The notes under the pieces: generated by a model
What the model saw: only the letters and a program-made list of their open reading frames with translations
Databases searched by the model: none
What the model was told of the DNA's origin: nothing
In this document: in pieces, positions 32,792 to 40,254 of the stretch
How the letters are laid out: each line of letters begins with the position of its first letter
How positions within the stretch are numbered: position 1 is the first letter of the stretch
Translations under genes and position numbers: made by a program
NCBI GenBank assembly: GCA_036268485.1
Contig: DATAUC010000077.1
Span: 62,001 to 126,000, forward strand
Source: Bog-473 sp036268485
Lineage (GTDB): Bacteria; Actinomycetota; Acidimicrobiia; Acidimicrobiales; RAAP-2
Length of the DNA: 64,000 bases
Reading direction: 5' to 3'

Positions 32792-33256
32792 ATGGCCATT
32801 TACCTCAGCATGCAGCGAGTGCGCTTTTCCAGCCCCGACGCCTACGACAAGTTCCGGACCGTGTTCAGCAACGTGCGCCATCACCTCATGAACAAGCCGG
32901 GTTTCATCCACCTGACCTGGTGGGAACACCCCGACGAGCCCGGTTGGTACAACGAGATCTCCATGTGGGCCAACAAAGAGGCCGTAAACGACTGGCACAT
33001 GGACGTGTACCACAAGCACGCCAAGGAATGGGCGGCCAATGGGGCGATCATGGAGGACATCATCTCCAACTTCGAGTTGGTGGCTACCCGGCTCTTGCGC
33101 ATCTGCCCCACGTGCGGAACCTTGCAGGACAAGCCCTACGACCTGATGACCGAGCTCAAGACGTTGGCCGAGCCGTGCCCCAAATGCGGCTTCATTTTCC
33201 CGGTCGCCGAAACGACGCCCAACAGCACGACAGTGGCCAAGGACGTGTTCGTCTAA
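32792..33256 (+). CDS. ABM-like dimeric barrel protein with C-terminal zinc ribbon
   Basis: The 154-residue protein begins with an antibiotic-biosynthesis-monooxygenase-like ferredoxin fold (residues 1-100: QRVRFSSPDAYDKFRTVFSNVRHHLMNKPGFIHLTWWEHPDEPGWYNEISMWANKEAVNDWHMDVYHKHA) and ends with CPTCG (Cys105, Cys108) and CPKCG (Cys129, Cys132), the layout of a four-cysteine zinc ribbon or rubredoxin-like knuckle. ABM folds bind haem or oxidise aromatic substrates; the ribbon could bind zinc or iron. Five bases after the Usp-like gene, so probably the end of the permease operon. Function unknown. Confidence 0.75.
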   Translation: MAIYLSMQRVRFSSPDAYDKFRTVFSNVRHHLMNKPGFIHLTWWEHPDEPGWYNEISMWANKEAVNDWHMDVYHKHAKEWAANGAIMEDIISNFELVATRLLRICPTCGTLQDKPYDLMTELKTLAEPCPKCGFIFPVAETTPNSTTVAKDVFV

Positions 33257-33337
33257 CGGCAGCTCAGGAAGTCGGCGCTTGCCGGCCTGCCCCTCCACGG
33301 TGATACTCAGGAGTGTCAAAGTGGAAGTGGGGGCGTC

Positions 33338-35047
33338 ATGTCGTTTGATCTGGTCATTCGTGGGGGCACGGTGGTGGATGGGAGCGGAGGGCCGGCCCGC
33401 ACGGCCGACGTGGCCATCAGTAACGGGCGGATAGCCGAAGTCGGTTCCGTCGAAGGGAAGGGCCAGCGGGAGATCGATGCCGACGGCGCCCTGGTCACCC
33501 CGGGCTTTGTAGACATCCACACCCACTACGACGGTCAGGCCACGTGGGACACGCGCCTGCAACCGAGCAGCCTGCACGGCGTCACCACCGTGGTCAGCGG
33601 CAACTGCGGCGTGGGTTTCGCACCCGTCCGACCGGGCGACCACGGGGCACTCGTCGAACTCATGGAGGGGGTGGAGGATCTCCCCGGGACGGTACTCAAC
33701 GAAGGTCTGTCCTGGGAATGGGAATCGATCGGCGAGTATCTCAACGCCCTGGAACGCCGACAGTTCGACATCGACGTGGCGGCCCAGGTCTGCCACGCCC
33801 CGGTTCGGCTCTTCGTCATGGGGCAACGCGGAGCCGACCGGGAAGCGGCCTCGGAGGAGGAGATCGCCGAGATGGGCCGCCTGGCCGCGGAGGGGATCAG
33901 GGCCGGCGCCCTGGGCTTCACCACGTCACGCACGCTGAACCACCGGACGAGCCGGGGAGAGCCGACGCCGACGTTGACCGCCAGCCGGGACGAGTTGGTA
34001 GGCATCGCCCGGGCCATCGGAGCCACCGGCCAAGGGGTCCTCCAAGTCGTGTCGGACTTCACTGACCAAAGCGAGGGCGAGACACTGCTGGAGATGATGC
34101 GGGCGTCGGGGCGGCCGCTCTCCATATCTCTGCTGCAGTCGAGTGCCGGCGTGGGATATCGCAAACGCCTGGCGCTGCTGGACGCGGCACAGGAGGAAGG
34201 GTTGACCATGCGGGCCCAGGTGGCGGCCCGGGCGGTCGGGGTGCTGCTCGGATTGCAGGGCTCCATCAACCCGCTCCGCCACACGCCCAGCTTCCAGGCG
34301 GTAGCCGGAGCTCCACTGGCCGAGCAGGCGCGCCGACTGGGCCAGCCCGACGCACGCGAGCAGCTGGTGCGCGAGGTGAGCGACGTCGGACTGCCCTTCT
34401 CGCTGGACCGGATTTTCGATCTGGGCGCGCCGCCCGACTACGAGCCGGGGCCCGAGGACAGTATCGAGGCCCGGGCCCGGCGAGCCGGGATGGATCCGCA
34501 CGCGCTCTACGTCGATCTCCTGCTCGGTGACGAAGGTCGAGCGCTGCTCTACCTGCCCTTCCTCAACTACTTCGATGGCAACCTCAATGCGGCGGCCGAG
34601 ATGATGGCGCACCCCCAGACTGTGCCCGGGCTGAGCGACGGGGGCGCCCATGTCGGCACCATCTGCGATGCCAGCTTTCCCACCTCGCTCCTCACGCACT
34701 GGGGCCGGGACCGCAAGTCCGGGACCATGTTCTCGGTGCCTTCGCTCATCGCCCGGCAGAGCCGCTCGACCGCCGAAGCCGTGGGACTGCTCGACCGCGG
34801 CCTGCTGGCTCCCGGCTACAAGGCCGATGTCAATGTCATCGACTTCGAACACTTAGGGGTCACGGCGCCGGCCATGCACCACGATCTCCCCGCTGGTGGC
34901 AAACGGTTGATGCAGGGAGCTCAGGGCTATCTGCACACCATCGTGTCGGGCACCGAGACTTACGCCGACGGCGTGGCCACCGGCGAACTGCCCGGACGAT
35001 TCGTCCGGGGCCCGCAATCCGATGCCCGTCAGGAGGCGCGCCGATGA
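33338..35047 (+). CDS. N-acyl-D-amino-acid deacylase-like amidohydrolase
   Basis: A 569-residue amidohydrolase-superfamily enzyme: FDLVIRGGTVVDGSGGPARTADVAI, metal-binding HTH (His61, His63 in VDIHTHYDGQ), SGNCGVGFAP with Cys90 at the position of the bridging cysteine of D-aminoacylases, and LSDGGAHVGTICDAS with the catalytic Asp near 430. D-aminoacylases release acyl groups from N-acyl-D-amino acids; relatives include dihydropyrimidinase-like enzymes. A TGTCAA half-operator (33314-33319) lies 18 bp before the start. The stop overlaps the dioxygenase start (ATGA). Confidence 0.85.
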   Translation: MSFDLVIRGGTVVDGSGGPARTADVAISNGRIAEVGSVEGKGQREIDADGALVTPGFVDIHTHYDGQATWDTRLQPSSLHGVTTVVSGNCGVGFAPVRPGDHGALVELMEGVEDLPGTVLNEGLSWEWESIGEYLNALERRQFDIDVAAQVCHAPVRLFVMGQRGADREAASEEEIAEMGRLAAEGIRAGALGFTTSRTLNHRTSRGEPTPTLTASRDELVGIARAIGATGQGVLQVVSDFTDQSEGETLLEMMRASGRPLSISLLQSSAGVGYRKRLALLDAAQEEGLTMRAQVAARAVGVLLGLQGSINPLRHTPSFQAVAGAPLAEQARRLGQPDAREQLVREVSDVGLPFSLDRIFDLGAPPDYEPGPEDSIEARARRAGMDPHALYVDLLLGDEGRALLYLPFLNYFDGNLNAAAEMMAHPQTVPGLSDGGAHVGTICDASFPTSLLTHWGRDRKSGTMFSVPSLIARQSRSTAEAVGLLDRGLLAPGYKADVNVIDFEHLGVTAPAMHHDLPAGGKRLMQGAQGYLHTIVSGTETYADGVATGELPGRFVRGPQSDARQEARR

Positions 35048-36099
35048 CTACCACCCCACGTGCATTGGAAACGGGCTGTGAATGGACGTCGGTCGACGTG
35101 GCCGATCAGGCGCAGTGGACCGAGCTCTTTGATGCAGGCGAGCAGCAGGAGTTGGACGCCGCCCTGCGTCACGCCCTGGCCAAGTCCGACGACGTGCTCG
35201 AGCTCGAGCAGGATGACTTCCCCTTGCCCACCGTGGCGCAGCGTCTGGGCCGCATTGAAGAGGAGCTCATCAACGGCCGGAGTTTCGTGCGCCTGCGCGG
35301 CATCGACCGTCGGGCCTACACGCAGTCTGAGATGGAGATCCTCTATTGGGGGATCGGCACGCACTTGGGATTGCCCTGGGCCCAGAACAAGCACGGCCAT
35401 GTGCTGGGCGATGTGACGGATCAACACAAGGGGATTGACGACCCCACGGCTCGGGGCAACGAGATCGGCGGCCTGGCACTGCCCTTCCACTGCGACGGGT
35501 CGGACCTGGTCGGGCTGATGTGCCTGGAGAACGGCCGCTCCGGCGGGCTGTCGGCCGTGGCCAACTCCGTCCGTATCCACAACCAACTGGTGCAGGACCG
35601 TCCCGATCTGGCCGCCGCGCTGTACGACGAGTTGCCCTACGACTTCCGGGGTGAGCAGCCGGCCGGCGGCAAGCCCTACTACCTGGTGCCGGTCTTCACC
35701 GAATGGGAGGACCGGCTCTTCGTGCGCTGCATCCCGCCCTACATCTGGGCCTCGCAGCGCCATCCCGAAGCACCCCGGCTCACCGACCTGCAGCGGGAGG
35801 CGCTCACGGCGGTGGTGGAGATGGCTGATGACCCCATCAACCACGTCCTCATGGAACTGCAGCCCGGTGACATGCAATTCATCAACAACTACCACGTCCT
35901 GCACGGGCGGACGGCCTACGAGGACGACCGGGGGGCCGGGCAGATCCGGCACCTGAAGCGGCTCTGGCTGGAGACCACGGTGCTGACCAGTCGGCCGCAC
36001 TACTTCGCCAACCACCGCACCCACTGGTCGGCCACGCGCACGGCCAGCCGCCTGCAGGTGCATGAGCCGGCGGGCGACCGGGGGGCGGCCACCGGCTGA
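35044..36099 (+). CDS. TauD/TfdA-type Fe(II)/2-oxoglutarate dioxygenase
   Basis: The 351-residue protein shows the facial triad: His149-x-Asp151 in ALPFHCDGSD and His287 in NNYHVLHGRTAYEDD, followed by RHLKRLWLET, whose Arg should bind 2-oxoglutarate. A FVRLRGID segment near residue 81 and the typical cupin barrel follow the TauD/GBBH group. Such enzymes hydroxylate small substrates such as taurine, betaines or amino acids. It is coupled to the upstream deacylase gene, suggesting sequential action on one compound. Confidence 0.85.
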   Translation: MTTTPRALETGCEWTSVDVADQAQWTELFDAGEQQELDAALRHALAKSDDVLELEQDDFPLPTVAQRLGRIEEELINGRSFVRLRGIDRRAYTQSEMEILYWGIGTHLGLPWAQNKHGHVLGDVTDQHKGIDDPTARGNEIGGLALPFHCDGSDLVGLMCLENGRSGGLSAVANSVRIHNQLVQDRPDLAAALYDELPYDFRGEQPAGGKPYYLVPVFTEWEDRLFVRCIPPYIWASQRHPEAPRLTDLQREALTAVVEMADDPINHVLMELQPGDMQFINNYHVLHGRTAYEDDRGAGQIRHLKRLWLETTVLTSRPHYFANHRTHWSATRTASRLQVHEPAGDRGAATG

Positions 36100-36125
36100 T
36101 CCGCAGGCTCCGATCCGCGTGTAAA

Positions 36126-36139
36126 TGTCAATATTGACA
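36126..36139. promoter_or_regulatory. TetR-type operator TGTCAATATTGACA
   Basis: A perfect 14-bp palindrome in the gap between the dioxygenase and DUF2834 genes. The same arms (TGTCAA/TTGACA) occur at 38231-38244 next to a TetR gene, and a half-site precedes the deacylase gene. An apparent ATG at 36125 lies in it and is unlikely to be the start of the next gene. Confidence 0.65.
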
Positions 36140-36190
36140 ATTACGGATCGACATGCAAGCCTGCCGATCGAGGGGAGAGCGGGAGGGGTT

Positions 36191-36670
36191 TTGACTGCGC
36201 AGTTGTTGATCTTCGGGGTGCTCGGGGTGGCCTCCACCGTCTTCGCCGTGGCCTACAACCGACGTCTCTTTGTGGCCAGCGGTGGCGTCGGGGCCGGGCG
36301 GGTGACGCTGCTCGAAGGGCTGTTCTACTTTTTCGGTCTGGTCTCCCTCGGTCTGGGTTGGTACTTCAACGTGCGCTACACCCACGTCGATCCCCATGCC
36401 AGCTACGTCAACTACACCAAGGCCCTCTTCTCGAACTGGGCCTCGGATTCGGCGGCCCAGGACTACATCATGGCGAACGTCGTCCTCCTGCCGCTCTGGA
36501 CGATCGTCGACGGCCGGCGGCGCGGCATGCGCGTGCCGTGGATCTACTTCGTGATGAGCCTCTTCACCAGCTTCGCCTTCTCCATGGCGGCGTATCTGGC
36601 CTTTGTGGAACGGCAGATTCGCTACACGCGGAGCAGTGATCAGACGCCGGCCGCATCGAGCACGGCGTAG
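36191..36670 (+). CDS. DUF2834-like small membrane protein
   Basis: A 159-residue protein with an N-terminal helix (LLIFGVLGVASTVFAVAY) and three more hydrophobic segments. The part NYTKALFSNWASDSAAQDYIMANVVLLPLWTIVDGRRRGMRVPWIYFVMSLFTSFAFSMAAYLAFVER fits the DUF2834 pattern. I start at TTG 36191 because GGGAGGGG ends just upstream; the ATG at 36125 in the same frame lies inside an operator palindrome. The spacing is short, so the start is uncertain. Its 3' end overlaps the convergent flavoprotein gene by 31 bp. Confidence 0.65.
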   Translation: MTAQLLIFGVLGVASTVFAVAYNRRLFVASGGVGAGRVTLLEGLFYFFGLVSLGLGWYFNVRYTHVDPHASYVNYTKALFSNWASDSAAQDYIMANVVLLPLWTIVDGRRRGMRVPWIYFVMSLFTSFAFSMAAYLAFVERQIRYTRSSDQTPAASSTA

Positions 36671-38199
36671 CCACAGTTGTAGCCGGGAATGAAGGTGACG
36701 CCCGGCCCGCCGTGGCAGCCGGCACCGCACAGGTAGAGGCCGTCGAGGGGGATCGGGCTGTCCGGCCAGCCGCGGGGGCCGGGGCGGAACGGTCCCATGA
36801 ATTCGGGCTGCAGGAGCCCGTGGGTGAAGTCGCCGCCGGTGCAGCCGAACATCAGCTCATAGGTGTAGGCGGGGTAGTTGAACTGCCGCTCAATGAGATC
36901 GGGGAAATTCGGGGCGACGCTGGTGATCTTCTCCACCAGGCGGGCGGCCATCTCGTCGCGGAGGCGGGCCCGCTCGGCGTGGTCGGCGCCGATGGGGAAG
37001 TAGAAGGCGAAGCCGCTGGCCGCATGCTTACCCGGGGGCGCCATGCCGGGCTCGGTCAGGGTGGGTATCTGCAGGTTGAAGGAGGGTGCGTCGGGAACCA
37101 GCCCGCGCACGCAGCGTTCGTAGTCGCGCTGCATCTGCTCGGCCGTGCCGAACATGGTCACGTTGCGGCGGAGGTCACCGTGGTTGAGGACCTCGTTGGG
37201 CCCGCTGAACTCGGGCAGTCCGTTGAGGGCGAAGTGGATCTGGAAGTAGGCGGCGCGGTGGTCGATGGCGTCGATGCGCCGGGCGAACCCGGGAGGCAGC
37301 TCGTCGCGATCGAGCAGTTGGGTGAAGGTGGCGGTCGGATCCAGGTTGGACACCACGACCGGTGCCGTCACCACCTGGCCGTCTCCCAGGGTGACGCCCT
37401 CGACGCGGCCGGCGTTGGTGCGGATGCCGGCCACCTTCTCGTGCCGGCGCAGTTCCCCTCCGTGCTGTTCGAAGAGCACACGCAGGTGGTCCGACATGGC
37501 GCCGATGCCGCCCCTGACCTTGGACATGGTGGCATTGCCGGGTGAGGCCAGGGCGAAGGCCAGGCAGAGGGCGCTCCCCGGCGTGTACGGGCCGCGGTAG
37601 GTGGAGTTGACGGCCAGGAAGCTCAGCATGCTGCGCACGGGAGCATGGAGCACCGGATCGGGCAGGTAGCGATCGATGACGTCCATCACGCTGCCGAACA
37701 TGGCGGTGCGGATGGCCTCACGCTCCTGCTCGTTGGCGGCGCAGGCCCACATCTCGTCGAGTGACCTGGGGGGCCGGCGGACATCGAAGCGGCCGATGGC
37801 GCGGGCCGGCGCCTCGGCCCAGGCGGCTACCTGGGCCATGCCCATCACCGCATCGAGCCCGAGCGTCTCGTTGAGATGGTCGAGGAGCTGGGCCGGATCG
37901 GAGTAGAGGAGGATGGGCGACTTCCCGCCGGGTTGGATGCTGGCCGACTGCACTTCGGGCTCATAGATGGGGCAGGCGGCGAACCCCAGATCGTCGTAGA
38001 TCTCGTTGGGGATCGGGAACTGGATGGACCCGGCCAACTCGAATTGGTAGTCCTTGACCAGCTCGGTCGTCGTGGCCATCCCGCCGATGAAATGGTTCTT
38101 CTCCAGGCACAGGACCCGCAGCCCGCCCCGGGCCATCACGACGGCGGCGGTCAGCCCGTTGTGGCCAGCCCCGATGACGATGGCGTCGTAGTCCGGCAT
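36640..38199 (-). CDS. PYROXD2/phytoene-desaturase-like FAD oxidoreductase
   Basis: A 519-residue flavoprotein: DYDAIVIGAGHNGLTAAVVMARGGLRVLCLEKNHFIGGMATT (Rossmann motif and following acidic residue), a central substrate domain, VVVSNLDPTATFTQLL, and the C-terminal FAD motif DGLYLCGAGCHGGPGVTFIPGYNCGYAVLD. This is the phytoene-dehydrogenase-like family that includes animal PYROXD2; bacterial members have diverse or unknown substrates. There are no carotenoid genes nearby, so a carotenoid role is unlikely. Start ATG 38199 overlaps the TetR stop (TGATG) and lies about 30 bp after a TGTCAA palindrome. Confidence 0.85.
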   Translation of the reverse strand: MPDYDAIVIGAGHNGLTAAVVMARGGLRVLCLEKNHFIGGMATTTELVKDYQFELAGSIQFPIPNEIYDDLGFAACPIYEPEVQSASIQPGGKSPILLYSDPAQLLDHLNETLGLDAVMGMAQVAAWAEAPARAIGRFDVRRPPRSLDEMWACAANEQEREAIRTAMFGSVMDVIDRYLPDPVLHAPVRSMLSFLAVNSTYRGPYTPGSALCLAFALASPGNATMSKVRGGIGAMSDHLRVLFEQHGGELRRHEKVAGIRTNAGRVEGVTLGDGQVVTAPVVVSNLDPTATFTQLLDRDELPPGFARRIDAIDHRAAYFQIHFALNGLPEFSGPNEVLNHGDLRRNVTMFGTAEQMQRDYERCVRGLVPDAPSFNLQIPTLTEPGMAPPGKHAASGFAFYFPIGADHAERARLRDEMAARLVEKITSVAPNFPDLIERQFNYPAYTYELMFGCTGGDFTHGLLQPEFMGPFRPGPRGWPDSPIPLDGLYLCGAGCHGGPGVTFIPGYNCGYAVLDAAGV

Positions 38200-38870
38200 C
38201 AGTCGGACGGTAGCGACCGTCCCCTGGTTGTGTCAATTTTGACACTTCGGCTCGAGCGACGGCCGGATCCCGAGAGCAGCCCCCGATCGAGCAGGCCCAG
38301 GGCCTCCTCGGTGAGCCGGGCCAGTTCCTCCAGATCGGTGTGGTCGCCCCGCATCCAGGTCGTCACGGCGGCGAACGTGGCCGCGGCCACGCACTGGGCC
38401 GCCACGGCGGACAGGAAGCGGGCGTCTTCGTCATCGGGTGCGCCCTGGCGGGTCAGGTGGCGCTCCACCTCGAGGGCGAACTCCGCCTGCACCTGTTGGA
38501 TGTGCCGGTCCACCTGATCGCGGTCCAGCTCCCGTTCTCGCAACTCGGCGATCTGCACCATGCTCGACCGGTCGAAGGGGAACGAGTAGATGGCGGCCAG
38601 GACGGCTTCGCTGATGGTTTCGCCGGCCGGCCGCGTCTCGAGGGCGGACCGGAACCAGTGCAGGCTGGCGTCGTAGTCGCTGAAGAGCAGATCGTGCTTC
38701 GAGGTGAAGTGCCGGTAGAAGGTGCGCAGCGTGACGCCGGCGTCACCGGCGATCTGCTCGGCCGAGGTGTCCTCCACGCCCTGGGCCAGAAAGCGGACCT
38801 GGGCGGCCTGGCGCAGGGCGTCTCGTGTGCGCTCGCCACGGGCGGTCAGCGGTGGCTGCGGCAGGGGCAT
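38199..38870 (-). CDS. TetR family transcriptional regulator
   Basis: The 223-residue protein has the TetR helix-turn-helix at residues 15-60 (TRDALRQAAQVRFLAQGVEDTSAEQIAGDAGVTLRTFYRHFTSKHDLLF). A ligand/dimer domain follows. The last 25 residues form a basic tail whose coding sequence includes the palindrome at 38230-38245. It is coupled to the flavoprotein gene downstream and is the natural candidate to bind TGTCAA-N2-TTGACA. No such site is visible before its own start. Confidence 0.88.
   Translation of the reverse strand: MPLPQPPLTARGERTRDALRQAAQVRFLAQGVEDTSAEQIAGDAGVTLRTFYRHFTSKHDLLFSDYDASLHWFRSALETRPAGETISEAVLAAIYSFPFDRSSMVQIAELRERELDRDQVDRHIQQVQAEFALEVERHLTRQGAPDDEDARFLSAVAAQCVAAATFAAVTTWMRGDHTDLEELARLTEEALGLLDRGLLSGSGRRSSRSVKIDTTRGRSLPSD
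38230..38245. promoter_or_regulatory. TetR-type operator inside the 3' end of tetR
   Basis: GTGTCAATTTTGACAC: 7-bp perfect arms around TT. It shares TGTCAA/TTGACA with the site at 36126. It lies within the coding sequence for the TetR C-terminus and about 31 bp before the flavoprotein start, so it may control an internal promoter for that gene. Confidence 0.6.
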
Positions 38871-38910
38871 CAGCCGAGCCTACCGAGCATGTGCGGCGAG
38901 CCCGAGTGCG

Positions 38911-39507
38911 ATGATGGCCACCATGGGAACGACGGCGCTGCTGCTCATGGATGTGCAGAACGGCATCGTCGATCGCGTCCCCGACCAGAGCGGTCCCCTG
39001 CTCGACACCTTGGCACGGGCCAGGGCGGCGGCCCGTGCCGCCGCCCTTCCCGTGATCCACGTGCGGGTGGCGTTTCGTCCCGGTACCCCTGAGATCAGCC
39101 CGCGCAACCTGACGTTCTCGGCTTTGGCCGGGTCCGGGACGACGGCCATGGGTGTCGATGACCCGTCGACCCAGATCCATCCGGCGGTGGCGCCCCAGGC
39201 GGGCGACGTCGTGGTCATCAAGAAGCGGGTGAGCGCGTTCACCGGCAGCGACCTCGAGGTCGTCCTGCGCTCGCTCGATGTCGACGGGCTGGTGTTGTCG
39301 GGGATAGCCACCAGCGGGGTGGTCCTGTCCACCCTGCGCCAGGCGGCCGACCTCGACTATCGGCTGACCGTCCTGCGGGACGGGTGTGCCGACGCCGACC
39401 CCGAGGTGCACCGGGTCCTGCTGGAGAAGGTGTTCCCGCGTCAGGCGGCTGTACTCGAGACGGACCAGTGGATCGCTGGCCTGGGTGGAGCCGCAATTGT
39501 GAGCTGA
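38911..39507 (+). CDS. Isochorismatase-family hydrolase lacking the catalytic Cys
   Basis: A 198-residue alpha/beta protein of the isochorismatase-like superfamily: TTALLLMDVQNGIVD carries the catalytic Asp and GDVVVIKKRVSAFTGSDLE the Lys. The usual nucleophile position, C in TxxCV, reads TSGVV (GIATSGVVLSTLRQAADLDY), so the cysteine-hydrolase triad is incomplete. True isochorismatases such as PhzD and EntB also lack Cys, so a non-cysteine hydrolase is possible. Start among three in-frame ATGs (38911, 38914, 38923) is uncertain. Divergent from the TetR gene with a 40-bp gap. Confidence 0.8.
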   Translation: MMATMGTTALLLMDVQNGIVDRVPDQSGPLLDTLARARAAARAAALPVIHVRVAFRPGTPEISPRNLTFSALAGSGTTAMGVDDPSTQIHPAVAPQAGDVVVIKKRVSAFTGSDLEVVLRSLDVDGLVLSGIATSGVVLSTLRQAADLDYRLTVLRDGCADADPEVHRVLLEKVFPRQAAVLETDQWIAGLGGAAIVS

Positions 39508-39533
39508 CCCCTCCAGCGTGGCACGATCACGCG

Positions 39534-40223
39534 GTGCGAGTGCATCGCAGTTTCGCCTTTGTCGATGTCTCCGGCTTCACCGCCCTGACCGAACTCGAGG
39601 GCGACGAGCACGCCGTCGATGTCCTGACGGCCTTCCGCGCCTTGTTGCGCGATATCTGCTCGCGCCGGGGCGTCCGTATCGCCAAGTGGCTGGGTGACGG
39701 CGTCATGCTGGTCGGTGTGGAAACGTCGCACCTCCTGGCCACCATCATTGAACTGCACCATGTGGTCTGCGAGGTGTCCACCCCGATGCAGACGGTGTCC
39801 ATCCGTTCCGGGGTCACCTCGGGCGAAGTGATCTTGATGGAGGGCGACGACTACATCGGCCACTGCGTCAACGTGGCGGCCCGCCTGTGCGACCTGGCCC
39901 AGGCGGGCGAGGCGCTGGCCGCCCCGGCGGTGATGGGGGACATGCCTCGTTGGGGCGCCGTTCTGTCCCAGAAGGACGTTGACCTGCGCGGCGTCGAGCG
40001 GCCGGTTCCGACGTCGAGCATCGGCATGGCGCCGCTGGGCCCGAGGCCCATGCGCGACCCCATCTGCGGGCTCCCGCTCTCCGAGGCCACGGCCGAGGCC
40101 ACTGGCACTGACCCCGACGGGGATTCGGTGTGCTTCTGCTCGGCCGGCTGCCTCGATACGTGGATGCGCCGGCCCATGGGGGTGGCGAGCACGGGCCGTC
40201 CGGACCCCAGTATTCGATCATGA
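39534..40223 (+). CDS. Class III adenylate/guanylate cyclase with C-terminal YHS-like domain
   Basis: A 229-residue protein. The cyclase domain (residues 1-165) has FAFVDVSGFTALTELEGDE with the first metal Asp, AKWLGDGVMLVG with the Lys and second Asp, and GHCVNVAARLCDLA with the transition-state Asn and Arg, so it looks active. The C-terminal part, RDPICGLPLSEATAEATGTDPDGDSVCFCSAGCLDTWMRRP, is a YHS-type metal-binding domain with Cys residues in DPICG and FCSAGC. This suggests a cyclase that senses a metal or redox state. GTG 39534 is the start; GTG 39540 is an alternative. No membrane segment. Confidence 0.85.
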   Translation: MRVHRSFAFVDVSGFTALTELEGDEHAVDVLTAFRALLRDICSRRGVRIAKWLGDGVMLVGVETSHLLATIIELHHVVCEVSTPMQTVSIRSGVTSGEVILMEGDDYIGHCVNVAARLCDLAQAGEALAAPAVMGDMPRWGAVLSQKDVDLRGVERPVPTSSIGMAPLGPRPMRDPICGLPLSEATAEATGTDPDGDSVCFCSAGCLDTWMRRPMGVASTGRPDPSIRS

Positions 40224-40254
40224 GGGGACGAGCGTTCGGCAGCGGAAGTGACCG

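Noticed and set aside
35029..36237. 402-codon minus-strand frame across the dioxygenase gene
   Set aside because: Antisense to the TauD-type gene with intact iron-binding residues; no homology seen in the antisense protein.
36640..38199. Carotenoid desaturase as a specific function
   Set aside because: Phytoene-synthase or other carotenoid genes are absent nearby and the sequence is closer to the PYROXD2-like branch.
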